From CAVTYH01 sp963773875 (lineage in GTDB: Bacteria; Planctomycetota; Planctomycetia; Pirellulales; JADZDJ01): DNA of 64,000 bases. The DNA lies in assembly GCA_963773875.1 (NCBI GenBank), contig CAVZCV010000006.1, forward strand, positions 806,001-870,000. The letters run 5' to 3'. Under the pieces are notes generated by a model. It had not been told where the DNA came from. It worked only from the letters and a program-made list of their open reading frames with translations, and made no database searches. Position 1 is the stretch's first letter, and every line of letters starts with the position of its first letter. A program made the position numbers and the translations under genes. This document shows, piece after piece, positions 39,372-48,145 of this stretch.

Positions 39372-39770
39372 CTAAAATAGGCTGCCGGGCTCGTCCATTA
39401 TGACTGGCGGCAGGACGAGCGATTCCGATTCCTCGCGCGGTTTCTTCGCCTTGCCTTCGTGGCGCGAACGCGGTTTTCCCGCCGCTTGCAGCGCCATCGT
39501 CGATTGATCGTCGAACGATTGCATCACGGGATTGCCCGCCGCATCCATGCCCGTCAAAAGTTCTATTTTCCGCTCTGCCTGTTCCAATTGCATATAGCAC
39601 TGCCTGAGCAACTTGACGCCTTCTTCATATTTGGCCAGCGATTCCGCCAGGCCGATCTGACCTTCTTCCAAGTCGTGGACAATCTGCTCCAGCCCGGCAA
39701 GCGCGTGCTCAAAGGTTGGTTCGGATACGCTCGTTGTCGATGTGTGTTCTGGTTCTGTAATTTTCGACAA
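39372..39770 (-). CDS. xseB: Exodeoxyribonuclease VII small subunit
   Basis: Small helical subunit of exonuclease VII, which degrades single-stranded DNA. The family core is PTFEHALAGLEQIVHDLEEG, followed by LAESLAKYEEGVKLLRQC. I choose the TTG at 39770 (SKITEPEHTS) because GGAG lies about eight bases upstream and because the longer frame (from 39827) would run through the palindrome at 39791-39818. The tail beyond the family core is longer than usual and low complexity (Lys/Arg/Glu rich). It follows xseA on the same strand. Confidence 0.88.
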   Translation of the reverse strand: MSKITEPEHTSTTSVSEPTFEHALAGLEQIVHDLEEGQIGLAESLAKYEEGVKLLRQCYMQLEQAERKIELLTGMDAAGNPVMQSFDDQSTMALQAAGKPRSRHEGKAKKPREESESLVLPPVIMDEPGSLF

Positions 39771-39790
39771 TTGACGCTCCAGCGGTCGCC

Positions 39791-39818
39791 AAGCCCTGGG
39801 GTTACAATGCCTGGACTT
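39791..39818. repeat. Palindrome of AAGCCC...GGACTT type, copy in xseA-xseB gap
   Basis: AAGCCCTGGGG...GCCTGGACTT is an imperfect palindrome of 28 bases in the short gap between xseA and xseB. It resembles the perfect form at 48002-48029 and the third form at 58456-58483. Confidence 0.55.
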
Positions 39819-39842
39819 GCACACCATTTGACCCGGCGCTCG

Positions 39843-41093
39843 TCATAGGTTTTCGACTTTTTCCACTCGGCTCAGTGCCGCGCCGCGGCCAAACCTCGTG
39901 TGCACGACTTCGCCGGCACTTACTTGGGATGAATCAGTCACCGGCGTGCCGTTCATTTTGGTTGTCAAACTGTATCCGCGGCCGAGCACTCCAAGCGGGC
40001 TGAGCGACTCTAAATGGGTCGCCGCTACCGCCACGCGCTGTCGATCGCGATTCAAAATCACGGCGATCGCTCGCACTCCGCGCGATTGCAACCCATCCAA
40101 TTGTTGCGCAAGATCCATGAGCCCGTCAAATGGACGTCGCAGTGGCCGGCGACTTTTTAGCGCATCCAAAACCATCCGCGCTGCCTTCGCACGCGTTTCC
40201 AGGGCTGTCACGAGGCGACTTTGCCGGTCGCGCAGAATGGATTGGATTGCTTCCATCGATGGCACAATGCGTTCCGCCGCCTCGCTGGGCGTGAGCGCCC
40301 GAACATCGGCCACCAAATCGGCGAGCGTGACATCGATCTCGTGCCCAATCGCGGAGACGACCGGAATCCGCGAACCGTGGATTGCACGCACGACCGCTTC
40401 TTCGTTGAAGGACCACAAATCTTCAAGACTACCACCACCGCGACCTACGACCAGCACATCGATCTCCAGCGCCAAGCGGTTCGCCGCTGCAATGGCCGCC
40501 GCGATTTCTTCAGCAGCCCCAATTCCTTGAACGCGCGCCGGAATTACCACGACATGCACGCCATGCCAGCGGCGACGAACGACTTCCAGAAAATCGCGAA
40601 TGGCCGCCCCAGTCGGACTGGTAACAAACGCGATGCGCCGCGGAAATTTCGGCAGTGGGCGTTTACGATCGGCCGCGAATAATCCTTCGGCAGCCAGCTT
40701 GTCGCGTAGCTGGCGGAACTTGAGTTCCAGGACACCAAGGCCTTTGAGCGTCAGCTCATCGACGATCAACTTATATTCGCCACGCTTTGCATAGACATCT
40801 AAGTGCCCCCGAACGATGACTTCCATGCCGTCGTGCAGTTCTGTGCGAATTCGCTGCGCCGTTCGATTCCAAATTGTCGCACAAATGACCGCATGCTCGT
40901 CTTTGAGCTTGAAATAAACGTGCCCGGACGAATGCGGTCCCCGATAATCGCTAATTTCGCCGGTAAGCCAGACGGTTGGAAAGCCGGTCTCCAGCAAATC
41001 CTTCAGCACATCGGTGAACTGAGAAACCGTCAGCACCGGTAAGGAAGGCACGCCAGGTTGTAAATCGGCAGACACGCGCAAAGACACGACCAC
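39843..41093 (-). CDS. xseA: Exodeoxyribonuclease VII large subunit
   Basis: Catalytic subunit of exonuclease VII. The N-terminal OB domain is VWLTGEISDYRGPHSSGHVY, the catalytic domain shows FPRRIAFVTSPTGAAIRDFL and the conserved GRGGGSLEDLWSFNEEAVVR, then SAIGHEIDVTLADLVADVRA. C-terminal LGRGYSLTT is also a family mark. The open frame extends upstream of 41093, but that part overlaps the neighbouring gene. About 416 residues from the GTG near 41093 fits the family. The start is a choice among several GTG codons close together. Confidence 0.9.
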   Translation of the reverse strand: MVVSLRVSADLQPGVPSLPVLTVSQFTDVLKDLLETGFPTVWLTGEISDYRGPHSSGHVYFKLKDEHAVICATIWNRTAQRIRTELHDGMEVIVRGHLDVYAKRGEYKLIVDELTLKGLGVLELKFRQLRDKLAAEGLFAADRKRPLPKFPRRIAFVTSPTGAAIRDFLEVVRRRWHGVHVVVIPARVQGIGAAEEIAAAIAAANRLALEIDVLVVGRGGGSLEDLWSFNEEAVVRAIHGSRIPVVSAIGHEIDVTLADLVADVRALTPSEAAERIVPSMEAIQSILRDRQSRLVTALETRAKAARMVLDALKSRRPLRRPFDGLMDLAQQLDGLQSRGVRAIAVILNRDRQRVAVAATHLESLSPLGVLGRGYSLTTKMNGTPVTDSSQVSAGEVVHTRFGRGAALSRVEKVENL

Positions 41094-41197
41094 GAGAACG
41101 TCGGATGCTATCGGACGAACGCAGATGAATCCTGAGAAGACGATTATGGACTGGCAGGCCGCGATCGGAAAGCCATTCGAGCCTTCGACATCGTGGA

Positions 41198-42043
41198 TTA
41201 GGCATTCCGATCTATATCCATCGGCCTCATCTGCTGCTGCTTTCCCTCGATTGAATTCAATGCGGACGGTCGCCACTGCTGTGAGGCGGAAAGATGCGGT
41301 GGATCGATTCTTGTGTATCCGCGCCAAAGTGGCTCTCGTCGGAGTGCCGCCTCGTTTTCTTTCCGTGTGCCCGATTCGGCCCAGGCTTCGGCTTCCAGCG
41401 TAAGCCGATTGAGTAGCCGTTCAACGTCGACACGACGGCGCTCCAAGCCGTCGCGATCTAAATCGCCATCAATACGTATTTCCGGACTAACTACCGCGCG
41501 CGCACGACTAAGCGGCCGGGGAATGGCGTGCCGATCCCAGGTCGAGAGCCGCCAGGGGCGATCGTAGCCAAAACCCATCGCCACGATCGGAAGGCCTAAT
41601 TTTGACGCCAGATAAACCGGGCCGGGAGCCAATTCACGCCGTGGTCCGCGCGGGCCATCCGGCGTTATGGTCAGGTTCATCTTCTGGCTGCGTCGCACCA
41701 GTTCTCGCAGCGCCGTCACTCCGCCACGGTAAGAACTGCCGCGCACGAACTCGAAGCCCATGTGATTTGCCGTGCGCGTAAGGATGTCGGCATCCGGATG
41801 CCGGCTGAGCAGCATCGTCAGGTTGCAGTGCCCGCGGAGATACAGCGGAAACAAGATGTACTCGTGCCAAAAGATATAAATCTTCTGGCCGGCGTACGTG
41901 GGCTTCACCGGATCGATCGATTCATCGTAGTAGGCACACTTGTAATCGAGCGTGCCCATCCAGTGTCGCACGGCGGCGGAAGCTAACAGACCGCCGAGAT
42001 TCGTGACAAAACGTTTAGCGAAATTCATGGCATCCATGCCCAT
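41198..42043 (-). CDS. DUF374 family lysophospholipid acyltransferase-like protein
   Basis: About 281 residues with the DUF374 pattern: IYIFWHEYILFPLYL, RGSSYRGGVTALRELV and the acidic-glycine motif LTITPDGPRGPRRELAPGP. These proteins resemble LPLAT-type acyltransferases and sit at the inner membrane; the acceptor is unknown but a lipid A precursor or other envelope lipid is likely. I start at the ATG at 42043, though the frame opens at 42112. It lies between dapF and xseA on the same strand. Confidence 0.78.
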   Translation of the reverse strand: MGMDAMNFAKRFVTNLGGLLASAAVRHWMGTLDYKCAYYDESIDPVKPTYAGQKIYIFWHEYILFPLYLRGHCNLTMLLSRHPDADILTRTANHMGFEFVRGSSYRGGVTALRELVRRSQKMNLTITPDGPRGPRRELAPGPVYLASKLGLPIVAMGFGYDRPWRLSTWDRHAIPRPLSRARAVVSPEIRIDGDLDRDGLERRRVDVERLLNRLTLEAEAWAESGTRKENEAALRREPLWRGYTRIDPPHLSASQQWRPSALNSIEGKQQQMRPMDIDRNA

Positions 42044-42125
42044 GAAAGTAGTAATTAGAATTTTTGAATGTAGGATTTGCTCAACCGCTGACGGCCAAGC
42101 GTGCCGCATCAAGAGTCATTGCTCC

Positions 42126-42995
42126 TCAATCCGGCCACTCTCCGCTGAATACCTCCGTCGCCGACCCCGTCATGTAAACATGATTGTTGTTTTCGTTCCA
42201 CTCCAATTCCAAATCGCCACCTGGCAAATGAGCGAGAATTTTGGGGCCTGATCGCCCAGCAAGCACGCCTGCAACGCAAACTGCGCTGGCGCCAGTACCG
42301 CATGCTAGCGTGATTCCGCTACCACGTTCCCAGGTTCGCATGGTAACTTCTGTTGGTGAATGGACCTGGACGAAATGGACGTTTGTTCGCTTCGGGAACA
42401 CCGCCATTCGTTCATAAAGCGGTCCGATGGTCTCCAACGGTATCGTTTTCACGTTTTGGCTATACATCACAATATGTGGATTGCCCATGGAGACCGCGGT
42501 GATTTGAGGATCCCAACTGGTTCCTGGTTGCATTGCCACGTTTCGATGTAGCGGAAAGTTGATCACGCGCTCTGAGGCGCCGACGCCTTCAATCGCCACT
42601 GGAATTTTTGCCGCCTCCAAAATCGGCTCGCCCATATCAACGCGAACTCGCGCGACCTTGCCGCCGGCCACTTCCAAATCCAGCGTCAGCACGCCGTTGC
42701 CGGTTTCGATTTTCAGCGTCGGCTTCTTCGCGATGCCGTGGTCGTAGACGTACTTGGCCACGCAGCGGACGCCGTTCCCGCACATTTCGGCTTCGCTACC
42801 ATCGGCGTTGAACATGCGCATGCGGGCATCGGCTTTCTCGCTCGGGCAAATGAGAATCAGCCCATCGCCGCCGACGCCAAAATGCCGATCGGCAATTTTC
42901 ACCGCCAGCGCCGCCGGATCGCTCGGCGGCTTTTGCGCAAAACAATCGACGTAGACGTAATCATTGCCAATGCCCTGCATTTTCGTGAATTTCAT
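42126..42995 (-). CDS. dapF: Diaminopimelate epimerase
   Basis: Converts LL- to meso-diaminopimelate for lysine and peptidoglycan. The two catalytic Cys motifs are EMCGNGVRCVAKY and LACGTGASAVCVAG, the N-terminus is KFTKMQGIGNDYVYVD and FGVGGDGLILI follows. 289 residues, the normal length. The ATG at 42995 is the clear start. Presence of dapF fits the finding that planctomycetes make peptidoglycan. Confidence 0.96.
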   Translation of the reverse strand: MKFTKMQGIGNDYVYVDCFAQKPPSDPAALAVKIADRHFGVGGDGLILICPSEKADARMRMFNADGSEAEMCGNGVRCVAKYVYDHGIAKKPTLKIETGNGVLTLDLEVAGGKVARVRVDMGEPILEAAKIPVAIEGVGASERVINFPLHRNVAMQPGTSWDPQITAVSMGNPHIVMYSQNVKTIPLETIGPLYERMAVFPKRTNVHFVQVHSPTEVTMRTWERGSGITLACGTGASAVCVAGVLAGRSGPKILAHLPGGDLELEWNENNNHVYMTGSATEVFSGEWPD

Positions 42996-43122
42996 AGTAC
43001 AAATTTTATTTCGCTACCACTTGGGGGGCAATCCCGCACAGCATGTTTGCTGAAGGCTAAGGGAACCGATATCGTAAGATCGTCGATTCCAAACACTGTC
43101 ACGAAGGAAGGACAATTTCGCG

Positions 43123-43941
43123 ATGAACGGCCGTATTAAGCATTCGATTTGCCAGTGGTGTTTTTCGATGTTCGGCGAAAAGTGGGATATCGATCAACTA
43201 TGCCAACATGCCGTTGCGCTCGGCGTCTCGGCGGTTGAACTCGTTCTGCCAGATGATTGGCCAACGCTCAAAAAATACAACCTCACATGCGCCCTCGCCT
43301 TTAACGGTGAGCCGACAATGTTCGTGAAGGGCTGGAACAATCGGGCACATCATGCGCAGCTCATCGAATCAACCCACAAAGCGATCGACGGCTGTGAAGA
43401 ATTTGGCTGGCCAAACGTAATTGCCTTCAACGGTTTCAAATGGCGGAGTGCCGAAGATCCCGCCAGCGGCGAGATTCCGCTCGACGAAGGCGCCGAAAAT
43501 TGCGTTGTGGGACTCAAGAATATCGCCGGCCATGCGGAGAAACACAACGTCACGCTCTGCCTGGAGATGCTCAACAGCCGTGCCGCCGAACCGATGAAGG
43601 GGCATCCCGGTTATCAAGGCGACCACGTCGATTACTGCCTCGATATTCTGAAGCGCGTCGGCTCACCCAATGTGAAGCTGCTTTTTGATGTGTACCACGT
43701 GCAAATCATGGATGGCGATTTAATCGCGCACATCAAACAGTGCGGCGAGTACATCGGCCATGTCCACACTGCCGGAAACCCCGGGCGCGGCGAACTCGAC
43801 GGTCAGCAGGAAATCAACTACCCACCAGTGATGCAGGCGCTCGTCGAAACCGGCTACAAAGGTTATGTCGGCCACGAGTTCATCCCCACCCGCGATCCCG
43901 TGGTCGGCCTCAAACAAGCCATCGAAGTATGCGATGTCTGA
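43123..43941 (+). CDS. Hydroxypyruvate isomerase-like TIM-barrel protein
   Basis: 272 residues of the sugar-phosphate isomerase/hydroxypyruvate isomerase (AP-endonuclease-like TIM barrel) family. Metal-binding and active-site stretches: CLEMLNSRA, LLFDVYHVQIMDGD, YIGHVHTAGNPGRGE and YVGHEFIPTRDP. The substrate is not certain; hydroxypyruvate or a related sugar acid is the usual assumption. GAAGGAAGGA lies about ten bases before the ATG at 43123. No signal peptide. It stands divergent from dapF. Confidence 0.88.
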   Translation: MNGRIKHSICQWCFSMFGEKWDIDQLCQHAVALGVSAVELVLPDDWPTLKKYNLTCALAFNGEPTMFVKGWNNRAHHAQLIESTHKAIDGCEEFGWPNVIAFNGFKWRSAEDPASGEIPLDEGAENCVVGLKNIAGHAEKHNVTLCLEMLNSRAAEPMKGHPGYQGDHVDYCLDILKRVGSPNVKLLFDVYHVQIMDGDLIAHIKQCGEYIGHVHTAGNPGRGELDGQQEINYPPVMQALVETGYKGYVGHEFIPTRDPVVGLKQAIEVCDV

Positions 43942-44092
43942 TTGGGCCGTGAAATTTGAATGCCCGCACGTTCGTTTGATTCCATGGGTCGAACGGAGTA
44001 ACAAATCGCCACGATCCGCGCTTGTGGAAAGAGCGATCCGGCAATGCGCCGGCGCACACTTTCACAAATTCCAGAACCAAAGGCGTGGGATC

Positions 44093-44728
44093 ATGACAAA
44101 GGCAGGCAGAATTTCATTGCGTGTTTTCGAGCTGGCGGTAATTTGCGGCGCGCTCGTGCTCGAAACCAGCATCGGAAATATCGGCAAAACTGAGGCAATT
44201 GAATTCGCTGCCGGCGGCCTATTGGGTGGCCTTGGTGTCTTGGGTTTCGGACTGCTGCGCCGCAAAGCGAAACTGAAGATTGATCCGGAAAACTCGATCT
44301 TGAAATTGACTCGTATCGGCTTTTGGTTTCTGGCCGTCACGAGCCTGCTATATGTGATAGTGGCCATGCTGGCGATTCTGCTGGGCGATTATCCCGGCTC
44401 GATTTCCTTGGCGGTCACCCCATTAATGCTGTTCCTTTCCGGCGTTGCCATGATGCACTTTTACAGCCAGCTGTACCGCGAGCGGGTCAAGATTCGCGCC
44501 CTGGCAGGGAAGGATGAAACGGCGATTAATCGCTCGAATGCTCAGCAACTTGTTTTTCAGCGTCGCGCATGGCTAGCATGTATGGCAACAATTCTGTTCG
44601 CGCTTGCTGGCGGCGTCGTATCGCACTTTGACCAAGTGCGCGAAAACGCGGAGGCGGCGAGCAAGAAGGTGGCCGTGAGCGCCCTAACGAATGCAGCCAC
44701 TGCTTCGATCAGTGCAAGTGACCGCTGA
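44093..44728 (+). CDS. Integral membrane protein of unknown function
   Basis: About 211 residues with four hydrophobic segments (one near the N-terminus around LAVICGALVLETS, one around FAAGGLLGGLGVLGFGLL, a pair around GFWFLAVTSLLYVIVAMLAI, and one around WLACMATILFALAGGVV) separated by basic cytoplasmic loops. The frame extends upstream of the ATG at 44093, but that part looks like read-through. The C-terminus is polar. I do not recognise the family. Confidence 0.6.
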   Translation: MTKAGRISLRVFELAVICGALVLETSIGNIGKTEAIEFAAGGLLGGLGVLGFGLLRRKAKLKIDPENSILKLTRIGFWFLAVTSLLYVIVAMLAILLGDYPGSISLAVTPLMLFLSGVAMMHFYSQLYRERVKIRALAGKDETAINRSNAQQLVFQRRAWLACMATILFALAGGVVSHFDQVRENAEAASKKVAVSALTNAATASISASDR

Positions 44729-44748
44729 ATCGGCTGGCCGTGAGTTAA

Positions 44749-46380
44749 CTAGTGGTGCACCGTCGAAATTGGCGGTTTAACGGTTAACTTCGGGGCAGGA
44801 TGTTTCTTCACCGCGACAACTTTTTTTGCCACGTGTTTCGGTGCCGGTTTCTTGGGCGTCACCTTGGCGGTCGTCGTGACGCCCGATGTGGAGGCCACTT
44901 TCGCATTGCTGACGGGCGCGGTCACCTGAGTGGTCGTCGTCGTGTAGACCGCAGTCAATATCACAGGCTGCGGCGGGTTCAGCAACGAACGCTTCGATAC
45001 AAACGGCGGCGTCAGGCCGAGTTCGCCGAAGTCGTAATTTACGCCGGCGGCAGCCGGCGGCACGACAATGGAAGTGATGATCAAATTCGACATGATTACT
45101 CCACCCAGCGAACCCAACGTTGGCTGACCGATGATGAAGTTGATTGGCGGCGTTTCGGTCAGCGTGTAGGTGCCGGGCCGCAAACCGGTGAAGCTGTACG
45201 AGCCATCGGCCAAAGTTTGCGTTTGCACGTTCACCGCCTGGCCCAAATCGTTCGTGCCCGTGAGCGTGATGATGACACCGCCAATGGGCGGCTCGCCGGG
45301 ATCTTTATGCGCGTTATTGTTGGAATCGACGTATTTGAAACCGGAAAGGCTCGAGGGAATCGGGAAGTTGCCGAAGTTGAAGCTGGGGTTGGCTTGCTGC
45401 GCGGCAACGATTTGATCAATTTCAAAATCGAAGGCCGGTACATCGGCCTGATTGAATGTGAATTGCAAACTAGTGACATTCGAGAACGTGAATGAGCCTG
45501 TGGTTGAGAAACTCGAGAACGGCACAAATAAGCTGAAGGCGTCGCTCGGGTGCTGTGCGAAATTCGTGGTGAAACTGGCCGTGCCGCCTGGGCTGGTGGC
45601 GGTGATGTGCACATCGGCAATTTCGCCCATCGTTTGCAGCCACTGCAGGAAATTGAAATCCAGACGAATACCGTTATTGCCGTTCGCCGTGAGGTCGTTG
45701 TTGGGCGCGACGCCGTTGTATTGCATCGTCACTTCGGTGCCGGCGGGGCCGGAATCGCTGTTCAAAAAGAACGTGCCGGCGCCATAGTGTCCGGCTGCAG
45801 AAACGGCGTTCGGCATGGCGGTGAGCACCGTCACGTTCAAGTTGCGAATGCCGCCCAGAATGTTTACGCCGGGATCAGAACTGACGTAGGGATTCGCATT
45901 GAGTGCCGAAATGACGAAACTTTTCTGGCCATTGGTGTCGGTAAAGTCGTCAATGCTTTGCGTGGCGCTGTTGAAAACAGCGCCGCCGATCACGTCGAAC
46001 ATCGTAAACGGCGGGCCGGCATTTTGCGTGTAGCCGGTCGGCACAACTTCCTGAATGGTGTAGTGACCATCGGCCAGGTTATCGAATTTGTAGAAACCGG
46101 TGACGTCGGTGACCATGGTCATCGGCATCACGACACCGGTCTTAAACAAGTCGATTGTGACGCCGGGTTGCGGAATATCCTGCCCCGGGGTAAATCCGCC
46201 AGGATTTTTGAGGATGAAGGCGAAGCCGCTAATTGAAGCTCCGGCCAGCATGCTGCGGTCTTCGAACATCTCGAAACTGAAGCGCCGCGTTGGGCGTCGC
46301 AATTTCTTTCGCCGGTGCGCTGGTGAGCCTTTGAAACGTTCGAGCACTGACGAAATCTGCTGCCAAAAGGGGCGATTCAC
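44749..46380 (-). CDS. Surface protein with SdrD/Cna-B-like domains
   Basis: 543 residues. After a basic N-terminus comes a planctomycete-type sorting motif (MFEDRSMLAG), then a Cna-B/SdrD-like domain (GVTIDLFKTGVVMPM), a beta-sandwich module (VHITATSPGGTASFTTNFA, VTSLQFTFNQADVPAFDFEI) and a second Cna-B-like domain (SGFKYVDSNNNAHKDPGEPP, YSFTGLRPGTYTLTETPP). The tail is Lys/Pro/Thr rich (KKPAPKHVAKKVVAVKKH). Probably secreted or attached to the cell surface. The beta-sandwich module also occurs in the next protein upstream, so the two genes may act together. Confidence 0.82.
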   Translation of the reverse strand: MNRPFWQQISSVLERFKGSPAHRRKKLRRPTRRFSFEMFEDRSMLAGASISGFAFILKNPGGFTPGQDIPQPGVTIDLFKTGVVMPMTMVTDVTGFYKFDNLADGHYTIQEVVPTGYTQNAGPPFTMFDVIGGAVFNSATQSIDDFTDTNGQKSFVISALNANPYVSSDPGVNILGGIRNLNVTVLTAMPNAVSAAGHYGAGTFFLNSDSGPAGTEVTMQYNGVAPNNDLTANGNNGIRLDFNFLQWLQTMGEIADVHITATSPGGTASFTTNFAQHPSDAFSLFVPFSSFSTTGSFTFSNVTSLQFTFNQADVPAFDFEIDQIVAAQQANPSFNFGNFPIPSSLSGFKYVDSNNNAHKDPGEPPIGGVIITLTGTNDLGQAVNVQTQTLADGSYSFTGLRPGTYTLTETPPINFIIGQPTLGSLGGVIMSNLIITSIVVPPAAAGVNYDFGELGLTPPFVSKRSLLNPPQPVILTAVYTTTTTQVTAPVSNAKVASTSGVTTTAKVTPKKPAPKHVAKKVVAVKKHPAPKLTVKPPISTVHH

Positions 46381-46494
46381 GGCATGGCCTCCCAGATGTA
46401 AACCTTTGATGTTCCGACACTATTGGCCGATGCAGTGTGCCGCACTCATTGCAGCCACCGGCCTCATGCATCGCGCTTGCTCGCGACGAAGTTC

Positions 46495-47351
46495 TCAAGA
46501 CCGACGACGCTGCCTGGAAAATCGCGCCGCCAGGCCAAATGCTCCAGAAGCCATCGCCATCAAAAATCCAGCTGCCGGTTCCGGAACGACGGCCAGAGTT
46601 TGATATTTGTAGTCGACATTGGTCGTAAGATGTGTGCCATTGAAAACGACTTCGATGCTGTCGACTTGCGTTGGCGTTGCGGTGCCGACGAGAGTGTTGA
46701 ACGGAATCGTGTAGTTGAAAGCCACGGCAGAGTTAGGAAGGACGACTGTGGCAGTGGACGACTTGCCGCCGGGACTAGTGATGGTGATTGCCATCTCCAG
46801 GCCGGCCGTGGGCGAGGCATCGGAAGCGAGGAAGTTGGCGATGAAGCGATCGTTAGTTCCGCCGTCGGTTAAATCAACACCCAGTCCAGCGCCCAGAAGA
46901 TGCGCATTGACCAAACTTTGCGCGGCCCCACCGCCGGGCGGAGCATGTACGCCGGAATACATAAGCGAAGTAACAGTCGGGGCCAGCCCACTCGCCACGA
47001 GGTTCAATGCATCGAGGCCAGAACTCGAGTCATGGCCCAGGTTGCCAATGGCGGCATCTGCTACGGCGTTTCCAACCGCTTGAACCAGTGTGTCACGCTG
47101 GCCTCCGATAACGCCGCTGACGACCTGATTGAATTGCAGGAACGGATTATTGCCTGCTGGCACTTGGAAAAACTGAGCAGGGTTCGGCGCACTGGGCTGC
47201 GTGAAGTTATCGATGACAATCGTTGCGGCTGGGGCGGTCGTTGCGCAAGCGCAACAGCGATGACAAGTAGCCACGCTGAACCCTGCCGCGGCGCAATCAG
47301 TCCTATCGGCCGCGCAATCTGCCCGGCCCGCCCACACAGTTTCGCCCCCAT
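46495..47351 (-). CDS. PEP-CTERM exported protein (frameshifted)
   Basis: An exported protein carrying a C-terminal PEP-CTERM sorting signal: VPEPAAGFLMAMASGAFGLA followed by a basic cluster (RFSRQRRRS). Such proteins are delivered to the envelope by an exosortase, which must be elsewhere in the genome. The middle is a beta-sandwich module (EMAITITSPGGKSSTATVVL, VDSIEVVFNGTHLTTNVD) like that in the adjacent SdrD-type protein. The signal peptide (GSAWLLVIAVALA) is in another frame; the break is near 47235 and the likely start is the ATG at 47351. The corrected protein is about 285 residues. Confidence 0.8.
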
Positions 47352-47685
47352 GTGCTGCCTCTAAAACGGTGTTTTGGTAAACCCTTTTCGGCCCTAAGCA
47401 ATCACGCGCCAGTATGGTCGGGACGTGCGTAGGCGTCAAGGTTTGCGCCATGCGAAAAGTCAATGGCGTCCAAAGAGATGCGGCAAAAACCGCTGCGGGA
47501 CGATTTCGGTCGCGGTTTTAGCGGCCCTATGCAAACAACAGGCCAACTGCTAAATTAACGCGTCTAAATTGTTGTCAATACTTGGGCTACGGATTTTCAT
47601 TCAATTCCGGCCCCGCACAGCGGCATAGCACGAAATCGCCGCATGGCCCGCGGTTTAGCCGGGGTGGAGGTACAACCTCAAACAG

Positions 47686-47956
47686 ATGGCCATTACTAAA
47701 GAAGCGCAAGCAAGAACTGATCGGCAGCTACAAGCGCAAGAAAGGCGATACGGGGTCGCCGGAAATTCAGGTCGCGCTATTGACCTCGCGCATTGGCGAG
47801 TTGACGGGGCATCTCAAGACCCATCCGAAAGACTACGCCAGCCGGCGCGGCCTCCTGATGATGGTCAGCCGTCGTCGTCGCCTTTTGGATTACCTGAAAA
47901 CCGTCGATCCGCAGCGTTATCTGGAAATCATCAAGCGGCTTGAAATCCGGAAATAG
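47686..47956 (+). CDS. rpsO: 30S ribosomal protein S15 (frameshifted)
   Basis: S15, which binds 16S rRNA early in 30S assembly. MAITKE at the ATG (47686) is joined to RKQELIGSYKRKKGDTGSPE by one extra base at 47704; then EIQVALLTSRIGELTGHLKT and SRRGLLMMVSRRRRLLDYLK complete the protein. With the extra base removed it is about 89 residues, the normal size. Because rpsO is essential and single copy in bacteria, the break is almost certainly a sequence error. The order rpsO-pnp is classic. Confidence 0.95.
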
Positions 47957-48001
47957 GCCGCCGGCGTGCGGTGTCTCGGTGCAACACTCATCGAACATTG
48001 C

Positions 48002-48029
48002 AAGCCCAGGGGTTGCAACTCCTGGGCTT
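48002..48029. repeat. Near-perfect palindrome between rpsO and pnp
   Basis: AAGCCCAGG-GGTTGCAACT-CCTGGGCTT: 9-base arms plus an internal palindromic centre (GTTGCAAC), one mismatched pair. It may be a terminator or RNA processing site between rpsO and pnp, or a dispersed repeat; related forms lie at 39791 and 58456. Confidence 0.7.
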
Positions 48030-48145
48030 AAGAGCGCGACTGCTGCGATCAAATCGAACGCTCACAAGCACGCACGACAGGCGACGGCCGCCTTGCAAAA
48101 TAATTTGAACAGACAAGCACACACACGAAACACAGGAACAAGAAA

